NCBI RefSeq assembly: GCF_007290395.2
Contig: NZ_CP041656.2
Span: forward strand, 6,510,001 to 6,574,000
Length of the DNA: 64,000 bases
Direction: 5' to 3'
DNA from: Bradyrhizobium cosmicum
Lineage (GTDB): Bacteria; Pseudomonadota; Alphaproteobacteria; Rhizobiales; Xanthobacteraceae
Every line of letters starts with the position of its first letter. The first letter of the stretch is position 1. Shown here one piece after another: positions 47,573 through 55,204 of the stretch. The notes below the pieces were generated by a model. The model was not told the origin of the DNA and did no database searches. It saw nothing but the letters and a program-made list of their open reading frames with translations. The position numbers and the translations under genes were made by a program.

Positions 47573-47764
47573 ACGGGTCAACACCCCTGGCTCACAGTGA
47601 TGATTAACGATTTAAATATAACAGTAAGGTTAATATTCAGTTAGCCAAAACGCGATGCACGCACCAAATCGGTTCTGTCGAGTGATTTCACGCACGACTG
47701 TCCGCTTACGGCTCACGATAAAGCGGACCTCGATTATGTGAGTATTGCGTGGATAGACGCTTGC

Positions 47765-47992
47765 CTATTTAAAAGCGTACGAGAGCTGAGCCGCCGGCTC
47801 GCCATCGCTGGCGCCCCGGACTTCCTCTCTCAGAGCGTTTACCGTGCTCACCATTTTGAAACCATCGGGAAACTCGATGAGGCAGGCATACATGGTTCCC
47901 ACCGCGAGAAGGCGGCATTGCTGCCCCTGCCGGCCCCCGTTCATCCACCGATAGGTATACGGAAAATCGGAGTAGGAAGGATGCTCGCTCAT
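47765..47992 (-). CDS. Small hypothetical protein
   Basis: A 75-residue protein with no signal or membrane segment. The stretch RWMNGGRQGQQCRLLAVGTM followed by YACLIEFPDGFKMVSTVNALRE reads as a compact beta-rich domain like small hypothetical proteins common in Bradyrhizobium. An overlapping frame in another register (47769-48002) is less protein-like. Function unknown. It lies in a run of short genes between the initiating transferase and the second GT2, and no link to polysaccharide synthesis is shown. Confidence 0.65.
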   Translation of the reverse strand: MSEHPSYSDFPYTYRWMNGGRQGQQCRLLAVGTMYACLIEFPDGFKMVSTVNALREEVRGASDGEPAAQLSYAFK

Positions 47993-48068
47993 AAGTCAGC
48001 AACCTGACTGCCTGTTTGCAGCGGACAAGGCGTCAATGTTCTCTCCACGACGCCGCCTCGGATCCGAT

Positions 48069-48389
48069 CTAGTTGCAGAATTGTTGATTGCCATAACGCT
48101 GGCAGGCACGACCATTGCTGAAGATAGTTGTGTTGCCGTAAGTCTGCGCCGTCGTACCGTTGCTGAAATACGTGCTGTTGCCAAAGCTTTGGAAGGTCGT
48201 TCCATCACTACTATAGTTTGTACTCCCAAAGCGCCGCGAGGTGTCGCCGTCGCTCCAATAGGTAACGGCTCCGTTGCGCGTCCCGGAATAGCCATCGGAC
48301 CCGCAAGAGGCCTGCCCAGCCGCTGACTGGCAATTCTGAGCCTGAGCCGACGACCCCCACAACAACAGCACCGCAAGAACTAGCCGCAT
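48069..48389 (-). CDS. Small secreted Gly/Ser/Asn/Thr-rich repeat protein
   Basis: Secreted protein of about 107 residues. The signal peptide is MRLVLAVLLLWGSSAQAQ, cleaved after AQA. The mature part holds a short repeat in which SxGTTxxxxGNxTxxSNG recurs: SSDGTTFQSFGNSTYFSNG, then a second unit with QTYGNTTIFSNG. Four Cys (NCQSAAGQASCG near the start, RACQRYGNQQFC near the end) could pair. Such proteins are frequent in Bradyrhizobium; function is unknown. The frame is open to 48500, but the Met at 48389 places the signal correctly. Confidence 0.8.
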   Translation of the reverse strand: MRLVLAVLLLWGSSAQAQNCQSAAGQASCGSDGYSGTRNGAVTYWSDGDTSRRFGSTNYSSDGTTFQSFGNSTYFSNGTTAQTYGNTTIFSNGRACQRYGNQQFCN

Positions 48390-48728
48390 GGTCACCTCCC
48401 GTGCACAAAACACGATCCCGTGCTTGTACCCTATACTTCTACGCAGAACTTGCCAGTCTTCTTGTCGTGAAAGGTCTAAGCCGGATGGCGGGTGGCGCAT
48501 GCGATCGTTTCACAGCTCTCGATCACAGGACTGGTTCCCCGCCCTCGGGCGCCAGCCGCGCTCACCGAGTCTTCCGTCCATCCTATTCGGCTGTCGATCC
48601 GGCAGTCCTTGATCGAACGATCGATAACCAACCGTGCATTTAAACCTATAAAACGGGCTCTCTTGATGCTAACAATTACGTATTTCAAGTCGCGTTTTGT
48701 CGCACCCTTGAGTTTTCGGTGGTGAATA
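48390..48728. other. Spacer between divergent small secreted-protein gene and GT2 gene
   Basis: About 340 bases. Several overlapping short frames exist on both strands; none has a credible start plus protein-like composition. Bases 48630-48720 are AT-rich and probably hold the promoter of the GT2 gene. No other element was recognised. Confidence 0.4.
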
Positions 48729-49556
48729 GTGAAACCAATTGATTTCACAGTCGTAATTCCAACGTTCCGCCGTCCGCTCGAACTCCGGGAAGCTATCTCG
48801 AGCGTACTCGATCAGCGCGATGTGGAGATTGAGATATTTGTGGTCGATGACAGCCCGGAGGGGTCAGCCGAGTCAGTGGTCGCAAGCCTGAACGACCAGC
48901 GAATAGTATATATGGCCAACCCCAAACCGACAGGTGGCTTCCCCAGCGCCGTAAGAAATTTGGGCTGGCCATCCGGGCGCGGAGACTTTGTCCATTTTCT
49001 CGACGACGATGATATTATTCCTCAGGGGCATTATGCAGCCGTCAAGCACCTTTTCGCCAAGCACACCGATGTCGGCGTCGTTTTCTGCCGTATCGATCCC
49101 TTCGGCAACTGTTCACCAACACAGTTGCACCAAGAAAAATTGTACTTCGAGAAAGCAGCGCGGCTTGCAAACTTCTGCCAGCGCCTTCGCTCGCGACGTG
49201 CCTTTGTCGCCTGCCTCATGTTCCATTGGGCACTACTCGTCTGCAGCGCAGGAGTCCTGCGTCGACGGTGCGTCGATCAACTCGGCGGCTTCGATCCGCA
49301 ACTTCGGCTCCGCGAAGATGTAGATTTTTATGCGAGAGCTATGCGACAATTTGACGTGTGCTTTCTCGATCGGGTTGGACTTAGATATCGCATTGGAAGC
49401 CCCTCACTCATGCATGCGCCCAACCTCACGCAATGCGATGTGGACGATCTTCGCGCAGCTCAGCATCGAACAAATACACGGTACAAGTCGACCTGGGGTG
49501 TCTTCGAATTTTATGCCTTAAAGATATTTGCTCGCACAGTATTCAAGTTCGTATGA
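48729..49556 (+). CDS. Glycosyltransferase family 2
   Basis: Soluble GT-A enzyme. FTVVIPTFRRPLELREAISS opens the nucleotide-binding domain, EIFVVDDSPEGSAESVV supplies the first acidic pair, and VHFLDDDDIIPQGHY is the metal-binding motif. RLREDVDFYARAMRQFDV carries the ED-type catalytic base region. No membrane segments. The start is GTG at 48729. The next gene begins 25 bases after its stop and probably shares the transcript, pairing a glycosyltransferase with an acyltransferase. Donor and acceptor are unknown. Confidence 0.88.
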   Translation: MKPIDFTVVIPTFRRPLELREAISSVLDQRDVEIEIFVVDDSPEGSAESVVASLNDQRIVYMANPKPTGGFPSAVRNLGWPSGRGDFVHFLDDDDIIPQGHYAAVKHLFAKHTDVGVVFCRIDPFGNCSPTQLHQEKLYFEKAARLANFCQRLRSRRAFVACLMFHWALLVCSAGVLRRRCVDQLGGFDPQLRLREDVDFYARAMRQFDVCFLDRVGLRYRIGSPSLMHAPNLTQCDVDDLRAAQHRTNTRYKSTWGVFEFYALKIFARTVFKFV

Positions 49557-49581
49557 GGCAAAAAGCTTATATGGCAAAGCG

Positions 49582-50691
49582 ATGTCATTGATCGTCAACA
49601 GGCTATCACAGTCAACGGCCTTTGGGCAGCTGCAACACGAGTGGGAGAATCTCGACAGTAGTTTGTCGCCCCGGACTCCATTTACTTCGCCGGTCTGGAA
49701 CGAACTATGGTGGAAACACTTTTCTCGATCTGGATTGTTGCGGCGTGACGAATTCTTGCTCCATGAAATCCGCCGTCCCGATGGAGAACTCGTCGCGATT
49801 GCCCCGATGATGCGAACTTATGAGCCCGGCTTCGGACCAGTCCGTTTGTGCAAGGTGCAGTTCTTCGGCACTGACCCGAGCCTTACCGAGGTGCGGGGGC
49901 TGGTGTGCAGGGCCGAACATCAAAGCGATGCGCTATATGCGCTCGCCAAGCATTTTAGCGAGAATGAAAACAATTGGGATGTATTCAAGTGGAGCGGTCT
50001 TCGGTCCGACGCGCTCAGTCAACTTCCTCATGACAAACTAAGAACCGAGCGGATCCTCCCTGACTACGTTGTGAATTTGCCCGACCGTTGGGAAGCGCTC
50101 CACGCGACCCTCTCCAACAATACCCGCAAGAGCATTCGGAAGGGGTATGAGTTTCTTGATCGAGACGGGCACAGATTGGCGTTACGCGTAGCCGATTCCG
50201 CTAACATCGACGCTGAAACCTTGCACCGCTTCTTTCGACTTCATCAGGCGCGATCGTCGGCCGCCGATATGAAGCAGCATCGAGACAACTTCCATACCGC
50301 TCAGAGCCGAGGTTTCCTAGACGATGTCATAGGTAAATTGGCGTCGCGAGGGCTGGTACGCGTTTTCGAACTCGAGGTTAATGGCGAGGTTGTTGCGTCC
50401 CGGATTGCCTTTGCCCTCGGCCGAGACATCTATCTCTACTTCTCCGGTTTTGAGCCGAGCTGGAAGAAGTATGGAGTGATGACCACTCTTGTCGTGGAGA
50501 TCATCAAATGGGCGATCGAGCAGGGCTTCTCAGCGCTCAACCTGTCGACTGGCAAGGACCAATCAAAGTTGCGCTGGATGCCGACGGAGATCGTTCTGCA
50601 CGACATCGTACAGTCGAGGGAATCAATGCGGAGTCAGCTGGTCGCTCGATCTGAGCTCTGGCGACGGCGCGGTCTCAAAGCGGTGCCGTAG
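49582..50691 (+). CDS. GNAT/BioF2-type acyltransferase (CelD-like)
   Basis: Acetyltransf_6 (BioF2/CelD-like) protein of the wider GNAT/FemAB fold, widespread in EPS loci. Visible signs are FGQLQHEWENLDSSL and PVWNELWWKHF in the N-terminal GNAT half, and NTRKSIRKGYEFL with EVVASRIAFALGRDIYLYFSG in the C-terminal half. LNLSTGKDQSKLRWMPTE near the end is the most diagnostic segment. It probably acylates a sugar or sugar-linked amine; FemAB-type aminoacyl transfer is an alternative worth noting in this NRPS-rich locus. The Met of MSLIVNRLSQ at 49582 is preferred; the frame begins inside the upstream GT2 gene. Confidence 0.82.
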   Translation: MSLIVNRLSQSTAFGQLQHEWENLDSSLSPRTPFTSPVWNELWWKHFSRSGLLRRDEFLLHEIRRPDGELVAIAPMMRTYEPGFGPVRLCKVQFFGTDPSLTEVRGLVCRAEHQSDALYALAKHFSENENNWDVFKWSGLRSDALSQLPHDKLRTERILPDYVVNLPDRWEALHATLSNNTRKSIRKGYEFLDRDGHRLALRVADSANIDAETLHRFFRLHQARSSAADMKQHRDNFHTAQSRGFLDDVIGKLASRGLVRVFELEVNGEVVASRIAFALGRDIYLYFSGFEPSWKKYGVMTTLVVEIIKWAIEQGFSALNLSTGKDQSKLRWMPTEIVLHDIVQSRESMRSQLVARSELWRRRGLKAVP

Positions 50692-50800
50692 CGTTGGATT
50701 CCAACGTCCGATGAGGTGGCGGTTATGGGAGGAGAAGCCGCGCCTTTGAGTAGATCGTCAGTCACAATTGGGCCGCGATTGATTTTGAAAGGCTTTTCAC

Positions 50801-51199
50801 ATGAAGTATTTCGGCAATTCACCTTTACTTCGTGCCAATCGGCCTCGTCCTCATCGACGCAGAAGGCCTCAAGCTCCTGGTGATCTGCTTAAGCAAGTCG
50901 AGAAACATCTGCAGAATGGATTAGGTGGCGAATTGCTTCCCGACAATCCCGCTATGGAGGAGGATTTCATCCGGTTGCGGACGCACTACAACAATATCTG
51001 CCGCTATCGTGAATTGAAGGCGACAACGCTTACCTCGTTGGAGAGCGAGTTTATCGAACGCCGATTGATGGAGGAAAGCTTCGCTCTGGCAGCTCTCATG
51101 TCGGCAGCTGTACAGCAGTATGATGAGGGCTCGGCCCAGCCAGGCTCCATCGCGATCGACTTACCTCGATCAGAAGGCTGCGACCACAATTCCCTCTGA
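50801..51199 (+). CDS. Hypothetical protein
   Basis: A 132-residue protein with a very basic N-terminus (RPRPHRRRRPQAP) followed by a predicted helical region (GDLLKQVEKHLQNGL, then MEEDFIRLRTHYNNI and FIERRLMEESFALAALM). No known family. It is convergent with the membrane-anchored protein at 51232, with 32 bases between stops. Helical periodicity and normal composition favour a real gene, but no homologue is recognised. Confidence 0.5.
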   Translation: MKYFGNSPLLRANRPRPHRRRRPQAPGDLLKQVEKHLQNGLGGELLPDNPAMEEDFIRLRTHYNNICRYRELKATTLTSLESEFIERRLMEESFALAALMSAAVQQYDEGSAQPGSIAIDLPRSEGCDHNSL

Positions 51200-51231
51200 C
51201 AAGGTCAAGTGTTCGGCGCTTCGTCGCCCCT

Positions 51232-51999
51232 TCAAGTTTTACGGATACTATCCTGGCCACCAGGTCGGTCGCGCGGTGTGGCGAAAGGATTGTCGTTATC
51301 CTCAATTGAAGCCAATTTTTCGAAGAGTTCTTTGAGGTTGTTCTGGTCATCGAAGTCGAGCACAGGAGACGTCGTGGCGATCTCGCCGATCGCCGTCTTG
51401 TGACCGTCCCACACTTCCTCAAACGCGCGGGACGGCATTATGCCATCCTCTGCGGCGTCGCACGATCCGCCGGTGAGCAAGGAGGAAGGCAGTCGAGCAG
51501 CCGGCGATACAGGTGTTGTAGCCTCCGCGTTATCCGCACAGATGATTACTTGCGCCGGCAACTTTGCTGCCTCGCTCTGTTTGGCATCAAGTCTTGCGGC
51601 GCTGAGGATCAGCTCGAGTATGGCAGGCAGAAGCTCTCTTCGGTTGATCGCCATGTACACTCGGGCGAGTTGATCAACATATTGGGAGCCAAATCGGCCG
51701 AGGACTGTCGCGACGCTTGCGAGCTCCGAATCGGATCTCAAAAGAAGCTCCCACCGTTCCTTATGCTCAATTCCACTTGCCATCTTGGACGGGATGGCAA
51801 GTTCATTGGGTGAGACGTCCAGGAAATTTGGTTGAACCAATTTTTCTTCCAGTTCGATCGGCGGACGTTTGGCGGCGACTTGGAGGAAAATCAGGCCAAG
51901 TCCCATGGCAACAAACCCGATCGTTGCCCAAGCGATCGAGATGCATAGGAAGAATCCGAAAATCAGCAACAATGCCCCTGCAACATTCATTTCGCACAA
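51232..51999 (-). CDS. Membrane-anchored hypothetical protein
   Basis: 255 residues with two close hydrophobic segments at the N-terminus (GALLLIFGFFLCISIAWATI and FVAMGLGLIFLQVA, about 7-40), then a long soluble part. Predicted helices include RWELLLRSDSELASVATVL and YVDQLARVYMAINRRELLPA; a Pro/Ser-rich linker and an acidic end follow. No recognised family. Starts at 51999 (MCEMN) or 51990 (MNVAG) are both possible. It stands between a short hypothetical gene and a small secreted protein and does not look like part of the polysaccharide operons. Confidence 0.6.
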   Translation of the reverse strand: MCEMNVAGALLLIFGFFLCISIAWATIGFVAMGLGLIFLQVAAKRPPIELEEKLVQPNFLDVSPNELAIPSKMASGIEHKERWELLLRSDSELASVATVLGRFGSQYVDQLARVYMAINRRELLPAILELILSAARLDAKQSEAAKLPAQVIICADNAEATTPVSPAARLPSSLLTGGSCDAAEDGIMPSRAFEEVWDGHKTAIGEIATTSPVLDFDDQNNLKELFEKLASIEDNDNPFATPRDRPGGQDSIRKT

Positions 52000-52263
52000 T
52001 CGCCAATTAAACGAATAAAGACTCGATGGTATTTAATTGCGACAGTATTCGCAAGGTATGGCCTGATGGCCCCGACCGCAGGTCTCTCAAGGGGAAGTTT
52101 AGTCTCGAAGGGGGGCCGGATGAACCGCTCCAAAAGATTGGCCAATCGGAAAGTAAATGTGAAAGACAATGCGGCGGTTCTGCTACACTGCGTTCAACAA
52201 TAGCCCGACCATCGCGCGCGAATCGCCGTTGCTTGGACAAGGACGACATGAAAGGGAAGGTAC

Positions 52264-52590
52264 ATGGTGAAAGCTGCTCCCCGCTTCAGCATAGCCGGCA
52301 CGTTCGGATTGCTCCTGCTGGTTCTTCTACCCGCGTCCGCAGATGCCAAATCACGACGCGCTTCCGGGCCGTACAATTACGGGGCGACAAATGCCTTTTC
52401 CTGGGGACCTGACTTTCAGTACTACAATTACCCGCTCTATGCCGGTTGCCCGAAAGATGGCGGCCCTCCGCGCTACCCTGTCATTGCGACGAGCACCTTC
52501 AGCAATCAACCGGTGAGGACGACGGTCGGTTCGTGGAGCTATCGCGAAGTTTCATACGGCTTTCCCCAGCAATGGTGCCGCCTTCAATGA
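52264..52590 (+). CDS. Small secreted hypothetical protein
   Basis: 108 residues with a good Sec signal peptide (FGLLLLVLLPASADA, cleavage after ADA). The mature part is rich in Tyr, Gly, Ser and Pro (SGPYNYGATNAFSWGPDFQY), with two Cys (AGCPKDGG and the final WCRLQ) that may pair. No known domain. An in-frame ATG at 52249 would lengthen the N-region by five residues. Likely a small periplasmic or secreted protein; function unknown. Confidence 0.7.
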   Translation: MVKAAPRFSIAGTFGLLLLVLLPASADAKSRRASGPYNYGATNAFSWGPDFQYYNYPLYAGCPKDGGPPRYPVIATSTFSNQPVRTTVGSWSYREVSYGFPQQWCRLQ

Positions 52591-52980
52591 GCATAGGGTG
52601 ATTGATCGAGGCTCTGGACTTGCAATTACTCTGAGCATGCACAGTGTGGACTTTAGGCGCGCCTTCGCGGGGCGTCGGTAGTGGCGCGGCGTTCAATCAA
52701 TCCACAACCGCGTTTCGGGTGAACCCGAAGCCTAGGGGGCAATAAGTACTTATCACCCCCAAAGGCGATTTGATCCCGCGCCCCCCCAATCTCCTGCGAC
52801 GGCTAGGTAACTTCATCTTGGGGTTGAGCGGCGTCCATTATGTATCCGCTAAGCGAATGACGTCAGGCCCCTAAGCCGCCTAATTCCTGTACCACCCTTA
52901 CCGACGGTGGCTGATTGCGACACGATTCGCTCAGGAATGTTGAACATGCCGATGCGCGGCGTGGTGCCTAGGGGACCCTA
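52591..52980. other. Non-coding spacer with two adjacent inverted repeats
   Basis: About 390 bases without a credible gene. Two symmetric elements lie side by side: TTCGGGT-GA-ACCCGAA (52714-52729), a perfect 7-base stem, and GGGGGCAATAAGTACTTATC with ACCCCC (52735-52760), an interrupted palindrome centred on AAGTACTT. The first could end transcription of the secreted-protein gene. The second looks more like a protein-binding site or mobile-element end. The rest shows nothing recognisable. Confidence 0.5.
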
Positions 52981-53187
52981 ATGTCGGTAATGTGGATCTT
53001 GCTCGCATGCGCTTGCACGCTCATAGGCGTGAGCATTGCGATCGCAATTTACGCGAGCTCTATGATAGCGCGTTCTGAGGCTGAACGGAGGGATCGCGTT
53101 AGCATACTAAGCGGCGATAAACCTGCTCCTACAAAGCCCGATCCGCACCCGTCTCATTCAGTGCATCGGACTGCCCATTCCTCGTGA
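52981..53187 (+). CDS. Small single-pass membrane protein, hypothetical
   Basis: 68 residues with one strong N-terminal hydrophobic segment (MWILLACACTLIGVSIAIAI), then a charged RSEAERRDRVSI stretch and a Pro/His/Ser-rich tail. AGGGGACC upstream (52971-52978) could serve as ribosome site. No family is recognised. Supported mainly by the membrane segment and the upstream site; a chance frame is possible. Confidence 0.5.
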   Translation: MSVMWILLACACTLIGVSIAIAIYASSMIARSEAERRDRVSILSGDKPAPTKPDPHPSHSVHRTAHSS

Positions 53188-53434
53188 GGGGTCGACCGAA
53201 CGTCGGTTGCGCTCAGAAAGCGCGGCCCTGCGGCCAAAAGGCACCCGCTTGCCTCGTAGGTTGCGGGCTAGAATTCAAACTCCGCGATATTAAATGCCCC
53301 ACAAATCATCCTTGCTCAAGGAGCTACGTTTCTTTCCAAGAACACCGCAACTCGATCCCCCGTTCGCCCGAATCTAACGATGGTTTGATTGAGAAGGTGT
53401 GGATCGGCATCGATCGTTCTCAAGTTTTTACTGG

Positions 53435-54889
53435 TTAAGACATCTGCACGGCAACCTTTCGCCTTAAAATTACACATGCTCGTACCAGTTGCTGAAGAAG
53501 GGGATGGTGCGTGATGACCAGTCCAATGCCCCACCCGGCTAACGAGAGTGATACACCGAGCGCCCCTGCTTCGATCGAAAGGCTGTCAGGCCCGCCATGA
53601 GTGAAGATCAAATAAGTCGGGCCAAGGCTACTTAAAATCGAAAGCAAAATGCTTTTGCGAAGTGCGCCGAAGAAATCGCCCCAGCCAAAATCAAGATATC
53701 GACGAACGACCGCAACGGCGATCAGCGCGTTCAAGGGCACGATGCCGACCAAACACCACGAGATCGCCAAAAGACCATGTCCGGCAACCAAAGCAACGGC
53801 CGCCGTATTCAGCACCGCCTGCACAGCCACCAGAAAGGGCAACTTTCTCACGGCCCCGACCGCCACGAGAACGGGATACTGAAGAGCCCAAGGAAAGGAA
53901 AAGGCCGCGGCAAGACACAGGATCCTCACAAGCGGCGCAACGTCCAGCCACTGAGGCCCGAGGAGAAGCGAGATTAACGGCGTCGAAAGCGCGGCCAACA
54001 ACACCAAGCAGGGCCAATGCACTGCCGTAATTAATTCAAGCGCACTGAGATAGATCGCTTTCGTATCTGACTTGTCGCGTACACTTTGTGAGAAGATCGG
54101 AAGCATGACTGCTCCGACGCCAGCGAGGATCACGCGCTCCGGAAACACGGAAATAAGTACGGCGCGCTGCGCAAGTCCGACGCTTGCAGAATCCAGCGTC
54201 CGCCCGATAATTAGATAAGGCGCATATTCACCAATCGCTGAAACTAGGGCTGCGGCGCTGTCGAAGGCCCCAAACCCCATCACGCTGCGCCATTCGCTCA
54301 ACGACGGCCGGTAGATCGAGCGGTCTGCATAAAGAAGAAGGCAGAGAATGCTCCCCGAGGCAGCCGAAGCGGTCGCCGCCCAAGCGAGCGACAGGAAGCC
54401 GAAACCCAACTTTGCCAACCAAATACTTGTGAGCCCTCCGGAAAGGGCCATCAGTATGTTGATCAACGCAAAGGTTCGAAATTCCATTTCACGGTTCAGC
54501 AACGCAAAAACCGGAAAGACGAAAGAGCCAAGAAGATATCCGATGGTAGCGATCTTAATATAACGACCGACCTCAGTAAGACCGTAGAAATTCGCGATAA
54601 AACCCGCGGAGAAATACAGGCAGAGGGAAATCGCCACTGATACGAGAATGCTTATCGTGATGCTCGTGCGGACCTTTTTCGGAGTAAGCCCCTTCTGCTG
54701 AATCAGATAGGCGCCTCCGCCGAATTCTCTAAAGGCTTCTGCGATCACGAAGACTGAACTGCCGAGAACTGAAACGCCGAAGGCGGCGGGGCCGATCAAC
54801 CTTGCGACGACAATTGCGACCGCAAGATTGATCGACATAACGAGATATCGCCCGAACGATGCCCAGAGGAACGCACCCCTCACCCCCAT
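53435..54889 (-). CDS. Second polysaccharide flippase (Wzx/MOP superfamily)
   Basis: About 484 residues with roughly 12-14 hydrophobic helices. The N-terminus (VRGAFLWASFGRYLVMSINL, then AVAIVVARLIGPAAFGVSVL) and FREFGGGAYLIQQKGL match the WzxC/LPS-biosynthesis flippase branch, differing from the protein at 16486. FALINREMEFRTFALI-type stretches and LAQRAVLISVFPERVI mid-protein also fit. Start at 54889 (MGVRG) is preferred: the frame opens at 55006, but its first 39 residues are Cys/Arg-rich and unlike a flippase. It is divergent from the second NRPS gene across a 315-base gap, so it may translocate a product related to that NRPS or a second polymer. Confidence 0.85.
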   Translation of the reverse strand: MGVRGAFLWASFGRYLVMSINLAVAIVVARLIGPAAFGVSVLGSSVFVIAEAFREFGGGAYLIQQKGLTPKKVRTSITISILVSVAISLCLYFSAGFIANFYGLTEVGRYIKIATIGYLLGSFVFPVFALLNREMEFRTFALINILMALSGGLTSIWLAKLGFGFLSLAWAATASAASGSILCLLLYADRSIYRPSLSEWRSVMGFGAFDSAAALVSAIGEYAPYLIIGRTLDSASVGLAQRAVLISVFPERVILAGVGAVMLPIFSQSVRDKSDTKAIYLSALELITAVHWPCLVLLAALSTPLISLLLGPQWLDVAPLVRILCLAAAFSFPWALQYPVLVAVGAVRKLPFLVAVQAVLNTAAVALVAGHGLLAISWCLVGIVPLNALIAVAVVRRYLDFGWGDFFGALRKSILLSILSSLGPTYLIFTHGGPDSLSIEAGALGVSLSLAGWGIGLVITHHPLLQQLVRACVILRRKVAVQMS

Positions 54890-55204
54890 CCTGCTCGCTC
54901 CATGGAACCGGTCGCGAATGCCCTGATGGTAATGTCTTCCCGCGCAACAGGCTCCGGGTTCAACGGGCAGCCATAAAACGCGGCAGAATCGGCGGCAAAT
55001 CGACACACCCGATCAGTCCAGCATATATGCACCCTAGGCAAAGTCGCTCCGGTTCCAGGCTAATCGGTCTATTAATCCTATGACGCGGATGTGGGCATCG
55101 GCGGAATTATTCCAGTATTATGCAATCTGTGATACTCCGATAGCTTAGCCACGGACACTTAGTTTTACATCGTTAATTTCGAGTGGGCCAGGAGCAGACT
55201 CCCC
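54890..55204. promoter_or_regulatory. Divergent promoter region between flippase and second NRPS gene
   Basis: No gene is seen in these 315 bases. The NRPS-side half is AT-rich with GTTAATTTC at 55172-55180, the same word found in other spacers of the cluster. AGGAG at 55190-55194 sits 10 bases ahead of the TTG start and supports that start. Confidence 0.5.

Noticed and set aside
50692..50706. CGTTGGA-T-TCCAACG palindrome right after the acyltransferase stop
   Set aside because: The one-base centre forces a short real stem and no U-tract follows, so a terminator call is too weak.
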